From the NCBI RefSeq assembly GCF_004208415.1, contig NZ_CP035758.1:4154001-4218000 (forward strand): 64,000 nt of DNA. Direction: 5' to 3'. The first letter of the stretch is position 1; the number at the start of each line of letters is the position of its first letter. The stretch comes from Ktedonosporobacter rubrisoli. GTDB lineage: Bacteria > Chloroflexota > Ktedonobacteria > Ktedonobacterales > Ktedonobacteraceae. Below are positions 49,196-58,267 of this stretch, piece after piece. The notes beneath the pieces are model-generated. The model was not told where the DNA came from and ran no database searches. It saw nothing but the letters and a program-made list of their open reading frames with translations. The position numbers were made by a program, and so were the translations under genes.

Positions 49196-50086
49196 TCAGG
49201 AGCGAAACGCTTCTTGTCCACTGGAGGATCGACCGCCGATCTGGTACCAGGCGGCCTGTATACACTGCTTGAGCAGCAATACATTTGTCAAAGGCCCGAC
49301 GCCACCAGGAGTTGGTGTTACCGCGCCAGCTACCTCACGCACCGAAGCGAAATCCACATCGCCAACAATACCCCCTTCAGGCAGGGCGTTAATACCAACA
49401 TCGATTACGATAGCGCCCGAACGTACCATCTCAGCAGTTACCATATTTGCGCGCCCAACAGCTGCCACCAGGATATCAGCACGTCGCGTAACGGCGGCCA
49501 GATTCTCGGTGCGCGAATGGCATACGGTTACAGTAGCATTTTTTTGCAGGAGCATTATGGAAAGAGGCTTACCAACCACATTGCTGCGTCCAATAACTAC
49601 TGCCTGCTTCCCCGCAAGAGGAGTTCTGGTACGCTCCAGAATTTCCATCACAGCCGCGGCTGTCGACGGCAGAAAACTGGGTACGCCAAGGAAAAGGTTC
49701 CCAGCGCTCTGAGGGCTGATGCCGTCGATATCCTTTTCAGGTGCAATGGTATCGGCGACCATCTTTTGCGAGAGATGGGAAGGCAAGGGCATCTGTACAA
49801 TTATTCCCTGTACCGCTTGATCCTGATTTAAATGCAGCAGCAGCGAGCGCAGATCATCGGGCGATGCAGACTCGGGCAATTGCTCCAACCTGGCCTCTAC
49901 GCCAATATCGGTAGCTATGCGCAAAATAGCCTTACTATAGACGCCGGAAGCAGCATCACCACCCACACGCACAATTACCAATCCAGGAGCCTGCCCCCGC
50001 ACCTGTTTATAGTTCTGAACTTCCTCACGTAACTCAGCCCGAATCTCCTTGCCCATCGCTCGCCCATCCAGAGTAGTTGCTGTCAC
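49196..50086 (-). CDS. folD: Methylenetetrahydrofolate dehydrogenase / methenyltetrahydrofolate cyclohydrolase
   Basis: 296-aa bifunctional enzyme interconverting methylene-, methenyl- and formyl-THF with NADP+. Conserved features are the catalytic lysine region GVYSKAILRIATDIGV (YxxxK), GIIVQMPLPSHL, the dinucleotide site VVIGRSNVVGKPLSIML and the C-terminal PTPGGVGPLTNVLLL. It overlaps fchA by 4 nt (ATGA type), forming a one-carbon operon. Start ATG 50086 has a GGAGG site. Confidence 0.97.
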   Translation of the reverse strand: MTATTLDGRAMGKEIRAELREEVQNYKQVRGQAPGLVIVRVGGDAASGVYSKAILRIATDIGVEARLEQLPESASPDDLRSLLLHLNQDQAVQGIIVQMPLPSHLSQKMVADTIAPEKDIDGISPQSAGNLFLGVPSFLPSTAAAVMEILERTRTPLAGKQAVVIGRSNVVGKPLSIMLLQKNATVTVCHSRTENLAAVTRRADILVAAVGRANMVTAEMVRSGAIVIDVGINALPEGGIVGDVDFASVREVAGAVTPTPGGVGPLTNVLLLKQCIQAAWYQIGGRSSSGQEAFRS

Positions 50087-50706
50087 GCTCTACCTCCTAC
50101 AATACTAATCACCTCCTGGCTCCCGGTGGAGATGCTATCCAGGGCTACATGGAGCCGCTCATCCAACTCTTTGACGCGTGCAGCATCTTTCATGGCCTTT
50201 AAATTTGTGCGCACCATCCATGAAGCACCCGTGGCCGCGCTTGAAGCTAGCATCGTTCCGGTTGCAACATCGCTGAGCACATTGGCATTACCGATCTCAG
50301 CAATTCGTTTACAACACTTGATCAATTCGACAGCGCTCTCTGCCACTTCCATTGGCACTAGAGCCGCCTCAACCAGGCGCTCCTGGATTGCTTTAGTGCG
50401 TGCAGCTTTCTCTTCGCTTGTACTGCGAGGTAGCTTAAAACATGCCGAGAGGCGACCATAGGCATCTATATCTTCTTGCATAAGCTGCTGAAAGCGTACG
50501 CGCAATTGCTCGGTTCGTTGAATAAGGGTCTCTATCTCTGTTTGAACTTCGGCATAGCCAGCTTTACCCAGAGTAAGCCGCGCCACCATACAGGCCAACC
50601 CAGCGCCGAGCGCGCCACTTAGCGCAGCAGCAGAGCCGCCTCCCGGTGTTGGCTGATCCGATGCCAGTTCATTCAGATAATCACGCAAATATTTATCCAG
50701 ATACAT
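50083..50706 (-). CDS. fchA: Cyclodeaminase/cyclohydrolase family protein (FchA-like)
   Basis: 207-aa helical protein of the formiminotransferase-cyclodeaminase superfamily, with the motif PTPGGGSAAALSGALGAGLACMVARLT near the N-terminus and EIGNANVLSDVATG in the second half. FchA proteins act as methenyl-THF cyclohydrolases. Here it is coupled with folD, which has that activity too. It is probably the first gene of the folD operon; the region 50707-50894 upstream has only a short GTTAT/ATAAC repeat. Confidence 0.9.
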   Translation of the reverse strand: MYLDKYLRDYLNELASDQPTPGGGSAAALSGALGAGLACMVARLTLGKAGYAEVQTEIETLIQRTEQLRVRFQQLMQEDIDAYGRLSACFKLPRSTSEEKAARTKAIQERLVEAALVPMEVAESAVELIKCCKRIAEIGNANVLSDVATGTMLASSAATGASWMVRTNLKAMKDAARVKELDERLHVALDSISTGSQEVISIVGGRA

Positions 50707-50894
50707 AAGATCACTTTCTGCAAAATGTTATAGCGAGGATTATCCCCATAACATTCTAGCACCAGACGAAACAAGCGTCGAGGGCAGGCATATTAAACTA
50801 TCACTCTCCCCCAGGAATCCGCCCTGGCTACTCTTGCTCTCTTCTTCAGCAGAAAGATGACTATTACTGCTTTGTTTGTCCACCTGAGCGGCCT

Positions 50895-51695
50895 TCAGAG
50901 CAGTGACAGACCAAACCAGAGGGCTAGGGCAATGATCAAGGCACAGGCAAGCCAATAGAAAGGAGGCATAAGCAAATCGTTGCACTTTAAAGACAGGCGG
51001 CGATAGTAGGTACGTGTCGCATAGGCGCCAAAGGCCCGAGCATCCATCGCCATAGCTTTGCGTTCCGCGCTTCTCATCATACCGGCAAACAGCGGAAGAA
51101 AAGCGCGCCTGGTTCTCTCTATCTCCGCACGCACCCCTCGCTGATCCGTGACACCACGTACTTTCTGAGCAACACGAATGAGCTTCAACTCTTGTGCCAA
51201 CAGCGGAATAAAGCGATATGCAATCATTACTGCGTAGCCAATGCGATAATCAACATGCCACTGCTGCACCAGAGCCCGCACCAGATCGGTCGCATCAGTT
51301 GTTAGCATAAAAATCAGCGTTACGCTATAGAAAGCCAACAGACGCAAGCATGTTGCCAGGCTCAAAAGCACACCCGCAAGGTGAATCTCTATTGGCCCAA
51401 GGGCAAAGAGTAACGGTGAACGAGCAGCCAGATCGCTTACTACAAATGGAGAGTATAAGACGAAGAAACCGACCAATGTAATCAGCAGAGGAGCAAGAAC
51501 ACGAGCCAGTTGGCGCGGAGGAATGCGCCCAAACGCCAACAGCACTAATAAATGCATTATGATGATTATCAAATGGACCCATATAGTTGTAGCGAATGCG
51601 AGAAAGATGAGTAGTGGCATTATAGCAATTGCCTTGCTTAGTGGGTTAAGCCGGTGAAGGGCCGAGTCTGTGGCATAATAGATTGGTCGCATCAT
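50895..51695 (-). CDS. ykoC: ECF transporter transmembrane subunit T (YkoC-like)
   Basis: 266-aa EcfT protein with about five membrane segments and the coupling-helix motifs carrying Ala-Arg-Gly-like signatures (RVAQKVRGVTDQRG and AMAMDARAFGAYATRTYYR). It overlaps the ATPase gene by 4 nt. Together with the fused ATPase and the S component it forms a dedicated (group I) ECF transporter. Thiamin-precursor specificity is inferred from similarity to B. subtilis YkoEDC. Confidence 0.88.
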   Translation of the reverse strand: MMRPIYYATDSALHRLNPLSKAIAIMPLLIFLAFATTIWVHLIIIIMHLLVLLAFGRIPPRQLARVLAPLLITLVGFFVLYSPFVVSDLAARSPLLFALGPIEIHLAGVLLSLATCLRLLAFYSVTLIFMLTTDATDLVRALVQQWHVDYRIGYAVMIAYRFIPLLAQELKLIRVAQKVRGVTDQRGVRAEIERTRRAFLPLFAGMMRSAERKAMAMDARAFGAYATRTYYRRLSLKCNDLLMPPFYWLACALIIALALWFGLSLL

Positions 51696-53455
51696 GAGGC
51701 TGGCACCTCACCAGATGTTAAAGCTTGTGCCAGAAATTGCTCGACGGTAAGTACGTGGCGAAAGCCAGGACCATCTGTTATGGCAAGCTGTTGTGCCAGT
51801 TTCGCTATCGGTGGAAGCCCAAGATGTGCCTCCTGGAGAAGATTCGCCTGAGCAAACAGCTGCGCCACTTGACCATGATAGCGTAATTGCCCCTGGACCA
51901 GGACGGCAACATGCCGGGCATATTCGGCTACCAGGGCCATGTCATGGGTAATGATCACTATGGTTTGTCCTGCCCGGTTTAGCGTTTGTAAAAGATCCAA
52001 TAATGCTCTAGCATTACGTTGATCTTGCCCAAAGGTTGGCTCGTCAAGAATCAAGATCTGCTGATCGCTCAGCAGCATCGTTGCCACACTCAGTCTACGC
52101 TTTTCTCCATGGCTGAGCGTAAAAGGATTCGCCTTGGCATACCGGCTCAAAGCAAATTGCTCCAGAACGCGCCTCACCCGTTGCTCAATCTCCCACGCTG
52201 GAAGATGGAGTTGCTGGAGACCAAAACGCAATTCCTCTTCCACCGAGCCAGCCACAAACTGGTGCTCAGGATTTTGGAATACGTAACCCACCCGCTTGAG
52301 AAGTTCCCGGGGAGAAAGAGTAGTAATATCTGCCCCATAGTGAAAAACAGAGCCGCGCGCAGGATGCACAATATCCGCCAGATGATAGGCAAGCGTGGTC
52401 TTTCCTGCTCCATTGGCCCCGACAAGGGCAAGAAAATCCCCTGGCGGGACACGCAAAGAAATGTCTTCTAGAATCCGCTGTTCGCCTACGTGAAACGAGA
52501 GATGACGCACTTCAACTGCAGGCACGCTCTGTTTCACAGAAGATATGGGGAGAAGAGTCCGAGGTAGAACAGGAGAGCATGCTACTTCTGATAGTGAATT
52601 TGTCCTGGCCGGCGCATGTTTCCAGGCAGCTAGCGCTTCCTCGTGCGTAAGAGGAAATGGTTCCAGCGTCCAACCTGACGCGTGCAGCCGATGCGCCAAA
52701 AGCGCCACTTGTGGCATCCAGATCCCCTCTTTCGTGAGGAGCTCCGCGTGCTCCGTAAAGACGGTACGAGGATCTCCTTCTACGAGGATCTTTCCTCCGG
52801 CAGCCAGCACCACCACCCTGTCAATAAAATCGAGCACGTCGTCTAGCTTATGTTCGATTAAGATAATAGTATAGAGACCAGTTTGCTTGAGATCCCTGAT
52901 GGCAGCGAACACGTCTCGCGTTCCCAGGGGATCAAGATTGGCGGTTGGTTCATCAAACACCAGAATGCGTGGGCGCATCGCGAGGGCGCAGGCGAGGGAG
53001 AGCCTCTGCTTGTAACCGCCAGATAAAGATTCTACGGGAGCCTCTCTTAACTTCAAGAGTCCCACTTGTGAGAGGGCTATATCAATACGTGTCTTTATTT
53101 CTTCGGCAGGCACGCAGAGATTCTCCAGCCCAAAGGCTACCTCCTCCTCGACTGTGGCCATGACTAACTGGGCTTCGGGATCTTGAAAGACCATCCCTAT
53201 CTGCTGGCTGAGCCTGGCAATAGGCATTGAAGTCGTCTCATAGCCGGCAACCGTAGCCATGCCTGCGAACCTCCCCAGATCGGCGTGCGGAATCAGGCCG
53301 TTGAGGCAGAGCGCAAGAGTGCTCTTGCCCGATCCTGACGCGCCTAGTAGGAGAACTGTTTCTCCCTCCTGAAACATCATGGAGACTCCTGCAAGCGTCT
53401 CCGCTCTCCGCCCCGTATACGTAAAATGAAGATCTGCAAGTGTGATGAACGCCAT
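51692..53455 (-). CDS. ykoD: ECF transporter fused double ATPase subunit (YkoD-like)
   Basis: 587-aa protein with two complete ABC cassettes. The first has LLGASGSGKSTLALCLNGL, signature LSGGYKQRLSLA and Walker B ILVFDEPTANLD. The second has LVGANGAGKTTLAYHLADI, an altered signature LSHGEKRRLSVA and ILILDEPTFGQD. The fusion of both ATPases is the YkoD architecture. It powers vitamin-precursor uptake. It starts 9 nt after the S-component gene stop and overlaps ykoC. Confidence 0.93.
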   Translation of the reverse strand: MAFITLADLHFTYTGRRAETLAGVSMMFQEGETVLLLGASGSGKSTLALCLNGLIPHADLGRFAGMATVAGYETTSMPIARLSQQIGMVFQDPEAQLVMATVEEEVAFGLENLCVPAEEIKTRIDIALSQVGLLKLREAPVESLSGGYKQRLSLACALAMRPRILVFDEPTANLDPLGTRDVFAAIRDLKQTGLYTIILIEHKLDDVLDFIDRVVVLAAGGKILVEGDPRTVFTEHAELLTKEGIWMPQVALLAHRLHASGWTLEPFPLTHEEALAAWKHAPARTNSLSEVACSPVLPRTLLPISSVKQSVPAVEVRHLSFHVGEQRILEDISLRVPPGDFLALVGANGAGKTTLAYHLADIVHPARGSVFHYGADITTLSPRELLKRVGYVFQNPEHQFVAGSVEEELRFGLQQLHLPAWEIEQRVRRVLEQFALSRYAKANPFTLSHGEKRRLSVATMLLSDQQILILDEPTFGQDQRNARALLDLLQTLNRAGQTIVIITHDMALVAEYARHVAVLVQGQLRYHGQVAQLFAQANLLQEAHLGLPPIAKLAQQLAITDGPGFRHVLTVEQFLAQALTSGEVPAS

Positions 53456-53464
53456 AGTGGAGTG

Positions 53465-54061
53465 CTACACCTCCTCTATCTGTTCGCGGCCAATAGCATA
53501 CCCTCTCAGAACGCCCGTTCTCGCCAGAGCGTCAGCCACGAGCCTGGCAAAGAGGCCGCCCAGCAAACCACCAAGCAGATGCGCAATAATTGAGATCAAC
53601 TGAACTGCAGGTGCCAGGCGGGAAGAATTGTAGAGCGCATAATTAATGGCGACAGGACCAAGATTCCCTACGGCCCCAGCACAACAGAGGAAGAGCAAAG
53701 TGAAATTGCGATAGCGAGTGAGTGCAAATGGAACCTCGCTAAAGAGTCCCACTACCGCCTGAATCAGCAGGATGATCCAGCCAAAAGGAGAGAAAGGGCC
53801 TTCAATCACTCCCACGAGGAGAGCCCCGAGAAAAGCCGAGCCCGGCTTTCTAAGAATGTAGGGTACCATGATGCCTGCGAGCACCCATAGCCCTGTCAGG
53901 AGCGCATTCACGAAAGGCGGAATCACCATCATAAGCGCATGTGTATACAACAGTATGGGCAGAAGAATGATGCCAAAGACGACAGGAATGAGGACCGCCA
54001 CCAGCAGATCACGCGTATTCCAGGTCTCCAGAGCTCTCCGCCTGGTTGAAGAGGGATTCAT
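53465..54061 (-). CDS. ykoE: ECF transporter substrate-binding S component (YkoE-like)
   Basis: 198-aa membrane protein with five or six hydrophobic helices (LLVAVLIPVVFGIILLP, LLTGLWVLAGIMVPYILRKPGSAFLGALLVGVIEG, GLLGGLFARLVADALART). The RKPGSAFLGALLVGVIE stretch and its pairing with a fused ATPase identify the YkoE type, which in Bacillus carries hydroxymethylpyrimidine or another thiamin-related compound. Unlike tenA-thiD in this window, I find no TPP riboswitch here; instead a different structured leader precedes the gene. Confidence 0.85.
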   Translation of the reverse strand: MNPSSTRRRALETWNTRDLLVAVLIPVVFGIILLPILLYTHALMMVIPPFVNALLTGLWVLAGIMVPYILRKPGSAFLGALLVGVIEGPFSPFGWIILLIQAVVGLFSEVPFALTRYRNFTLLFLCCAGAVGNLGPVAINYALYNSSRLAPAVQLISIIAHLLGGLLGGLFARLVADALARTGVLRGYAIGREQIEEV

Positions 54062-54125
54062 CTTGTATGTTCCTTTACAAAAAGGTATTTGCTGAGACCA
54101 GTATACTTGCTACCTTCTGCCTGGT

Positions 54126-54220
54126 GTATGGGGAGATCTCCGGAATTTCTCACCTGATATTTGTTGTGCATAATGGGCAAAACGCCCTACAAATATCACT
54201 CTCGGAGACAAAAAAATAGG
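54126..54220 (-). promoter_or_regulatory. Structured leader upstream of the ECF operon
   Basis: Three nested or adjacent pairings: TGATATTTGT (54155-54164) with ACAAATATCA (54189-54198); inside, GGGC-AAAAC-GCCC (54175-54187); outside, TCTCCG with CGGAGA. A T7 run (minus strand, 54209-54215) precedes it and GGATATATCC (54218-54227) is a palindrome. It could be an RNA regulator or operator. It lacks the TPP aptamer core. The rest of 54228-54448 holds only the leader of the endonuclease gene. Confidence 0.5.
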
Positions 54221-54448
54221 GATATATCCGCATAGCAGAAAATACTCTTTCCTTATCTTTTGAAGTCATTAGCAACGCGATGGATCTGGCGAATGATGGC
54301 GCCTAATTCTGAAATCGGCCTTGAAATAGAGCTAGTTGAGACTAATCAGTTTGAAGATAGTTGATGAAATGGCCATGCCTCTTGCATACGGCAGAGGCCA
54401 GGGATAGAATAGCCGCATAGGAGAAAATAAGGAGTAAGGAACACGGGA

Positions 54449-55177
54449 ATGGCCACATCTATCATACCTACTATTCACTTAACCAGGGTATATGATTTAC
54501 TACTTGACACCTACGGTACCCCCGTCAACGAGCCGGACTATGATCCCCTGGGCGGACTCATTGGAACTATCCTTTCACAGCATACCTCGGATATCAATTC
54601 AGAACGCGCATATAAAAAGTTAATTGGCACTTTCCCGACCTGGGAAGAAGTACGTGATGCGCCCACCTATCAGGTCGCCGAAGCCATTAAATCGGGCGGG
54701 CTGGCCAACATTAAATCCGTGCGCATCCAGGATGTCTTACATACTTTAACTGAGCAGCAAGCACAACAGGGTGGCAGCAAAGCGCTTGCTGAATATCTCT
54801 CTGACGAACTGGCCCAGCGCGCAACAGAGGAGGCCTGGCGCTATTTACAACAACTTCCAGGCGTGGGACCCAAGACCGCCGCCTGCGTACTGATGTTTCA
54901 TTTAGACCGGCCTGCCCTTCCTATTGACACGCACGTGCATCGTACCTCTCAGCGCTTAGGCCTTATTGGACCAAAGGTAAATGCCAATCAGGCTCATATC
55001 CTCTTAGCCCGCGTGACTCCAGCAGAATGGGTCTATCCTTTGCATGTCAATCTGATCACCCATGGGCGGCAAATCTGCCATGCCCAACGCCCGGAATGTG
55101 GGCGCTGCTCGCTCTACCACGCCTGTGCCTACGTTGGAAGTGTCAATGCGCAAGAAACGGCAGTCCCGGTTTCATAA
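54449..55177 (+). CDS. nth: Endonuclease III-like DNA glycosylase/AP lyase
   Basis: 242-aa helix-hairpin-helix glycosylase for oxidised pyrimidines. HhH is LPGVGPKTAACVL; the catalytic Asp follows in PIDTHVHRTSQRLGL; the C-terminal 4Fe-4S ligands are C-x6-C-x2-C-x5-C (CHAQRPECGRCSLYHAC). The catalytic lysine that precedes a typical Nth HhH core falls in the QLPGVGPKT motif. The N-terminal IGTILSQHTSD is also family-typical. A GGAGTAAGGAA site precedes ATG 54449. It is divergent from the ECF operon and convergent with the TIR cassette. Confidence 0.92.
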   Translation: MATSIIPTIHLTRVYDLLLDTYGTPVNEPDYDPLGGLIGTILSQHTSDINSERAYKKLIGTFPTWEEVRDAPTYQVAEAIKSGGLANIKSVRIQDVLHTLTEQQAQQGGSKALAEYLSDELAQRATEEAWRYLQQLPGVGPKTAACVLMFHLDRPALPIDTHVHRTSQRLGLIGPKVNANQAHILLARVTPAEWVYPLHVNLITHGRQICHAQRPECGRCSLYHACAYVGSVNAQETAVPVS

Positions 55178-55248
55178 TCCTCTTTATTGTCAAGGTATGA
55201 AAGACAGGCGGCCTGACACTATCTCACAACAGCGTGAACTGCATACCC

Positions 55249-56298
55249 TTAGTGGCCGCCTTCTCCTTGCCTCCTCCGGGAGTTATTTAAGCGCATATCA
55301 GTAACATTCTGTCCACGGATATCCGCTGAAGGCTTCTCAAGGAAAAGTTGAGGTGGCTGTAGGGATTGCAGTTGCAATAAGCCAGGGAAATATTGTAAGA
55401 CAGCGGGATTTTGCCGAAAGAACTCAGGAATCGAGTTATCCACCTTATCAAGTTCTTTGAGGATATATTCTGCCCACTGTGGATTGACTGTATTGAACAC
55501 AATCTCGCGTAACTTTTGTTGGTAGATATGGGCCTGTCGCTTTGCTTCCTGTTCAAGCTCAAAGTTTGTATCTTTAGACTTCTCTCTGCGATTATAGGCT
55601 TTTTGCTTGGAATCCTCAATCTGTGTAAAGTTAGATTTGACTCTTTGTACCTCCGCTTTTGAACGCTCTTTAGCCTTCTCAATCTCGGTCTGTTTTTCGA
55701 TTTCACGTATTTTTCGACGCTGTGGATCATCCATGATATCAGCAACACTGCGCACAATCCAGATGCCAAGGTTTCGCCCTTCGTGATTTTTGAAGGCCGC
55801 CGACTCAAAATCTCTTCGCTTTAGCTTATCATGCCCCACAGATTCTGCATAACGTCTAAATGCTCTCTCCACCGACGCTTTAAAGCGAATAATCGGGTCC
55901 AGTCGATAGTCCTTGAAGGCTTGAAAGTAGCACCGTAGAAAGGTAGAAGGATTATTTACTCTTATGGTGACTTCCGCATTATATGTAGGGTTGTAACTAT
56001 CTCTGGTGGTAAGCATACCCGATAGATAAAGAATTCGCGGCTCCAGGTCTACATAATAGATGACATCGCCGCTTCGTAACCGTGCCTGCGTATCTGCCGG
56101 TTTGGCATCTGCCCCCATCCCATCTTCAGAGGTTCGCAAGGAGCAGAGGTATTGTCCTCCCCGATAAACTTCCATGCTCCTCCCCTCAACAGCAGAAACA
56201 TCGCGGCCTATCAGCCCCAGCACTCCCTGGATACGTTCCGGTTCAGGAGAAACCAGGCGAAGATTTACTGCATCATAGGCATTATTTCTATTTTGCAT
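55249..56298 (-). CDS. SPFH/band-7-like protein with coiled coil (third gene of TIR cassette)
   Basis: 349-aa soluble protein. Residues about 75-185 resemble an SPFH/band-7 fold (DVIYYVDLEPRILYLSGMLTTRD, AEVTIRVNNPSTFLRCYFQAF, GIWIVRSVADIMDDPQ), followed by a long charged coiled coil (190-268, EIEKQTEIEKAKERSKAEVQR). There is no signal peptide or membrane segment. The C-terminus is Pro/Leu-rich (FPGLLQLQSLQPPQLFLEKP). GAAGGGAAG precedes ATG 56298, 52 nt after the 604-aa gene. SPFH proteins oligomerise into rings or scaffolds. The family call is moderate. Probably part of the TIR system. Confidence 0.7.
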   Translation of the reverse strand: MQNRNNAYDAVNLRLVSPEPERIQGVLGLIGRDVSAVEGRSMEVYRGGQYLCSLRTSEDGMGADAKPADTQARLRSGDVIYYVDLEPRILYLSGMLTTRDSYNPTYNAEVTIRVNNPSTFLRCYFQAFKDYRLDPIIRFKASVERAFRRYAESVGHDKLKRRDFESAAFKNHEGRNLGIWIVRSVADIMDDPQRRKIREIEKQTEIEKAKERSKAEVQRVKSNFTQIEDSKQKAYNRREKSKDTNFELEQEAKRQAHIYQQKLREIVFNTVNPQWAEYILKELDKVDNSIPEFFRQNPAVLQYFPGLLQLQSLQPPQLFLEKPSADIRGQNVTDMRLNNSRRRQGEGGH

Positions 56299-56350
56299 AA
56301 CGCTTCCCTTCTTACATGCACCTGTTTTACTCGCCAGGAGGCAACCTTGC

Positions 56351-58165
56351 CTACCTGGTAATCAGGAGTAGTGCACCTTGCATCAGTTCTCCAATAGGAT
56401 GTTGGCAAAGCTTCCCTTCGTCTCTCCACATAATCAGCTTCTCTCGATATGTCTCCACTGATCTACGAATCATTCCTCGGCCCTGTAAATCTCGACACCA
56501 TTCAACTAGACGTTGGTCGAGATTAACCATAAAATTCGCAAATGCTGCATAAAGCGTTGTCAGGTCGTTTTCCGGCTGAGTAGTCACTATCTCAGCCCAT
56601 TGACGCAACAAGTCAAAAGCAGCCTTATTTCTTTTCTCTATAATCGCTGCACAGAGCAATATAGATATATCGAGGTACCAGTGAAGCTCATTACGCGAGA
56701 GAAGGCCTGATAGCAGCATATCTCTACCATCGTGAGCAGGAATTGGGGGATGGTCAGGTAACGACTGGGCAACGTTATAGCTTACAGTCAAATCAGCACG
56801 TTTGGCGGAAAGCGAGGACGCAGCAATGAGGAAAAATGCATCGAATGTTATGCTCAGGGCAACCTCACGCTGTTGACGATACCACTGATAATTTTTCGCC
56901 GGAAGATAATGCTGATGCGACCAACGTTCCGCATTTGAAGCAAGGGCATCCAGGACTAAACGCACGTGGCCAGACCATGTAAAGGCGACATAAGCAGAGA
57001 TAATAGAAGAGGTAAATTCACTCAGACGTGCCCTCTCTATCTTCTGCATTGGAAGCTGAAGCAACTGTGCGATACCCGCAAGCGCAATTTCAGGTGATAA
57101 CTTCCCAATTTGTCTATACGTCTGTGCCGCCGCACATGCTACCTGCATATTAGCCGACTGTTTGAAGCGTTCACCCCATTGCTTGAGCAATCTGAGAACA
57201 GAATCAGCAATTACGCCAGCAAATTTTTTATCAGGCTCACTGGTGCCAACCTGGTAAGCGCCACTCAACAGCAAAGCTACCAGACGCCTATGGCGATCAC
57301 TTTCGCCATTCGCCCAGGCATTCGCTATTCGCCAGAGTTGATCAGTACTTTGATAAGCAAGAATTGCGCCCAATGCTCGTGTCAAGCGGCGTGAGCACTC
57401 ACCAGCCAGTTCCCCTGGCCATTGCAACAGCATATCCAGGAAGCTTTGTCCAGGCTGACTACCGGGCCACTCTATGGACTCATCGGCGATAAAACGCAGA
57501 ACCCGGGCGCCAAATTCGGCATTCTGCCAGAGAAGGCGAGAAACGCCTCCTGCATGAGTAGCAGTAGTATACGTACGCCTTCTCAGCCGTGTGGCTGAGC
57601 GCGCGGGTATCGCTCCATCCCTTGCTGGCTGGGCGTCTCCCTGCCCTAATCTTACGGGCGAGCTGCAAGCTAGATAAAGATCCCTTGCCTTCATTGACAC
57701 ATCCGCAACCGGAGCACCTTGTAAGATAGCCACAGTTACTACATAGTAACGCTCGTATTCATCCAGCTGGTAAAACCAGTCATCAATTTCTGCTGGCATC
57801 TCAGCGGCATCTGTCTGCGTCAAAGCATATTCAACATCTTCATTAGCAAGGGCTGCATCTTGCAAGGCCTCACCTACGCGCATTTGTACATCTTTTTGAT
57901 CGGCAGAAAACGCAGTGCGGTCATGCGCGCGATTTTTGCTGATAATAGTAAGGCCACATGCTTCAAGAACTTTCATCCACTCTAGAGGGCTAGAGCTATA
58001 GTGGTTGACGATGCCATAGTTATCACCCTGGACAGAGGCATTTACTGTATCTGCCTGTACCTGATATTTCGTGGCTTCTTGATAATTCGACTGTTGGATA
58101 TCAGGGCTCTGCACATCACCCTCTGGAGTTTCGCTGTCAGCTATCTCATGCTCAGCTTCTGACAT
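56351..58165 (-). CDS. 604-aa helical protein sharing a VQGDN module with the TIR protein
   Basis: The acidic N-terminus leads to a module at residues 33-55 (KY..QA....VQGDNYGIVN) that matches residues 187-209 of the TIR protein. Then comes EWMKVLEACGLT and a compact segment YYVVTVAILQGAPVADVSMKARDLY (about 140-165) resembling the winged-helix-like region that follows STAND NTPases in ktedonobacterial proteins. The remaining 400 residues are helical and Trp/Leu-rich, perhaps HEAT/TPR-like repeats. No NTP-binding motif is visible. RBS GAGGAAA lies before ATG 58165; 102 nt separate it from the TIR gene. Function unknown; partner of a TIR effector by context. Confidence 0.75.
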   Translation of the reverse strand: MSEAEHEIADSETPEGDVQSPDIQQSNYQEATKYQVQADTVNASVQGDNYGIVNHYSSSPLEWMKVLEACGLTIISKNRAHDRTAFSADQKDVQMRVGEALQDAALANEDVEYALTQTDAAEMPAEIDDWFYQLDEYERYYVVTVAILQGAPVADVSMKARDLYLACSSPVRLGQGDAQPARDGAIPARSATRLRRRTYTTATHAGGVSRLLWQNAEFGARVLRFIADESIEWPGSQPGQSFLDMLLQWPGELAGECSRRLTRALGAILAYQSTDQLWRIANAWANGESDRHRRLVALLLSGAYQVGTSEPDKKFAGVIADSVLRLLKQWGERFKQSANMQVACAAAQTYRQIGKLSPEIALAGIAQLLQLPMQKIERARLSEFTSSIISAYVAFTWSGHVRLVLDALASNAERWSHQHYLPAKNYQWYRQQREVALSITFDAFFLIAASSLSAKRADLTVSYNVAQSLPDHPPIPAHDGRDMLLSGLLSRNELHWYLDISILLCAAIIEKRNKAAFDLLRQWAEIVTTQPENDLTTLYAAFANFMVNLDQRLVEWCRDLQGRGMIRRSVETYREKLIMWRDEGKLCQHPIGELMQGALLLITR

Positions 58166-58267
58166 ATTTTCCTCAAATCTCTGTACTACCTAATAATAAT
58201 GCAAGGTATCCATGACACTCAGTATGGCCAGGACAAGGCTTCCGTGGGATGCTACACGCAGAGAAGT

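Noticed and set aside
55287..55808. 173-aa alternative minus-strand frame inside the SPFH-like gene
   Set aside because: Fully nested, basic and Ser-rich as expected of an out-of-frame reading of coiled-coil codons.
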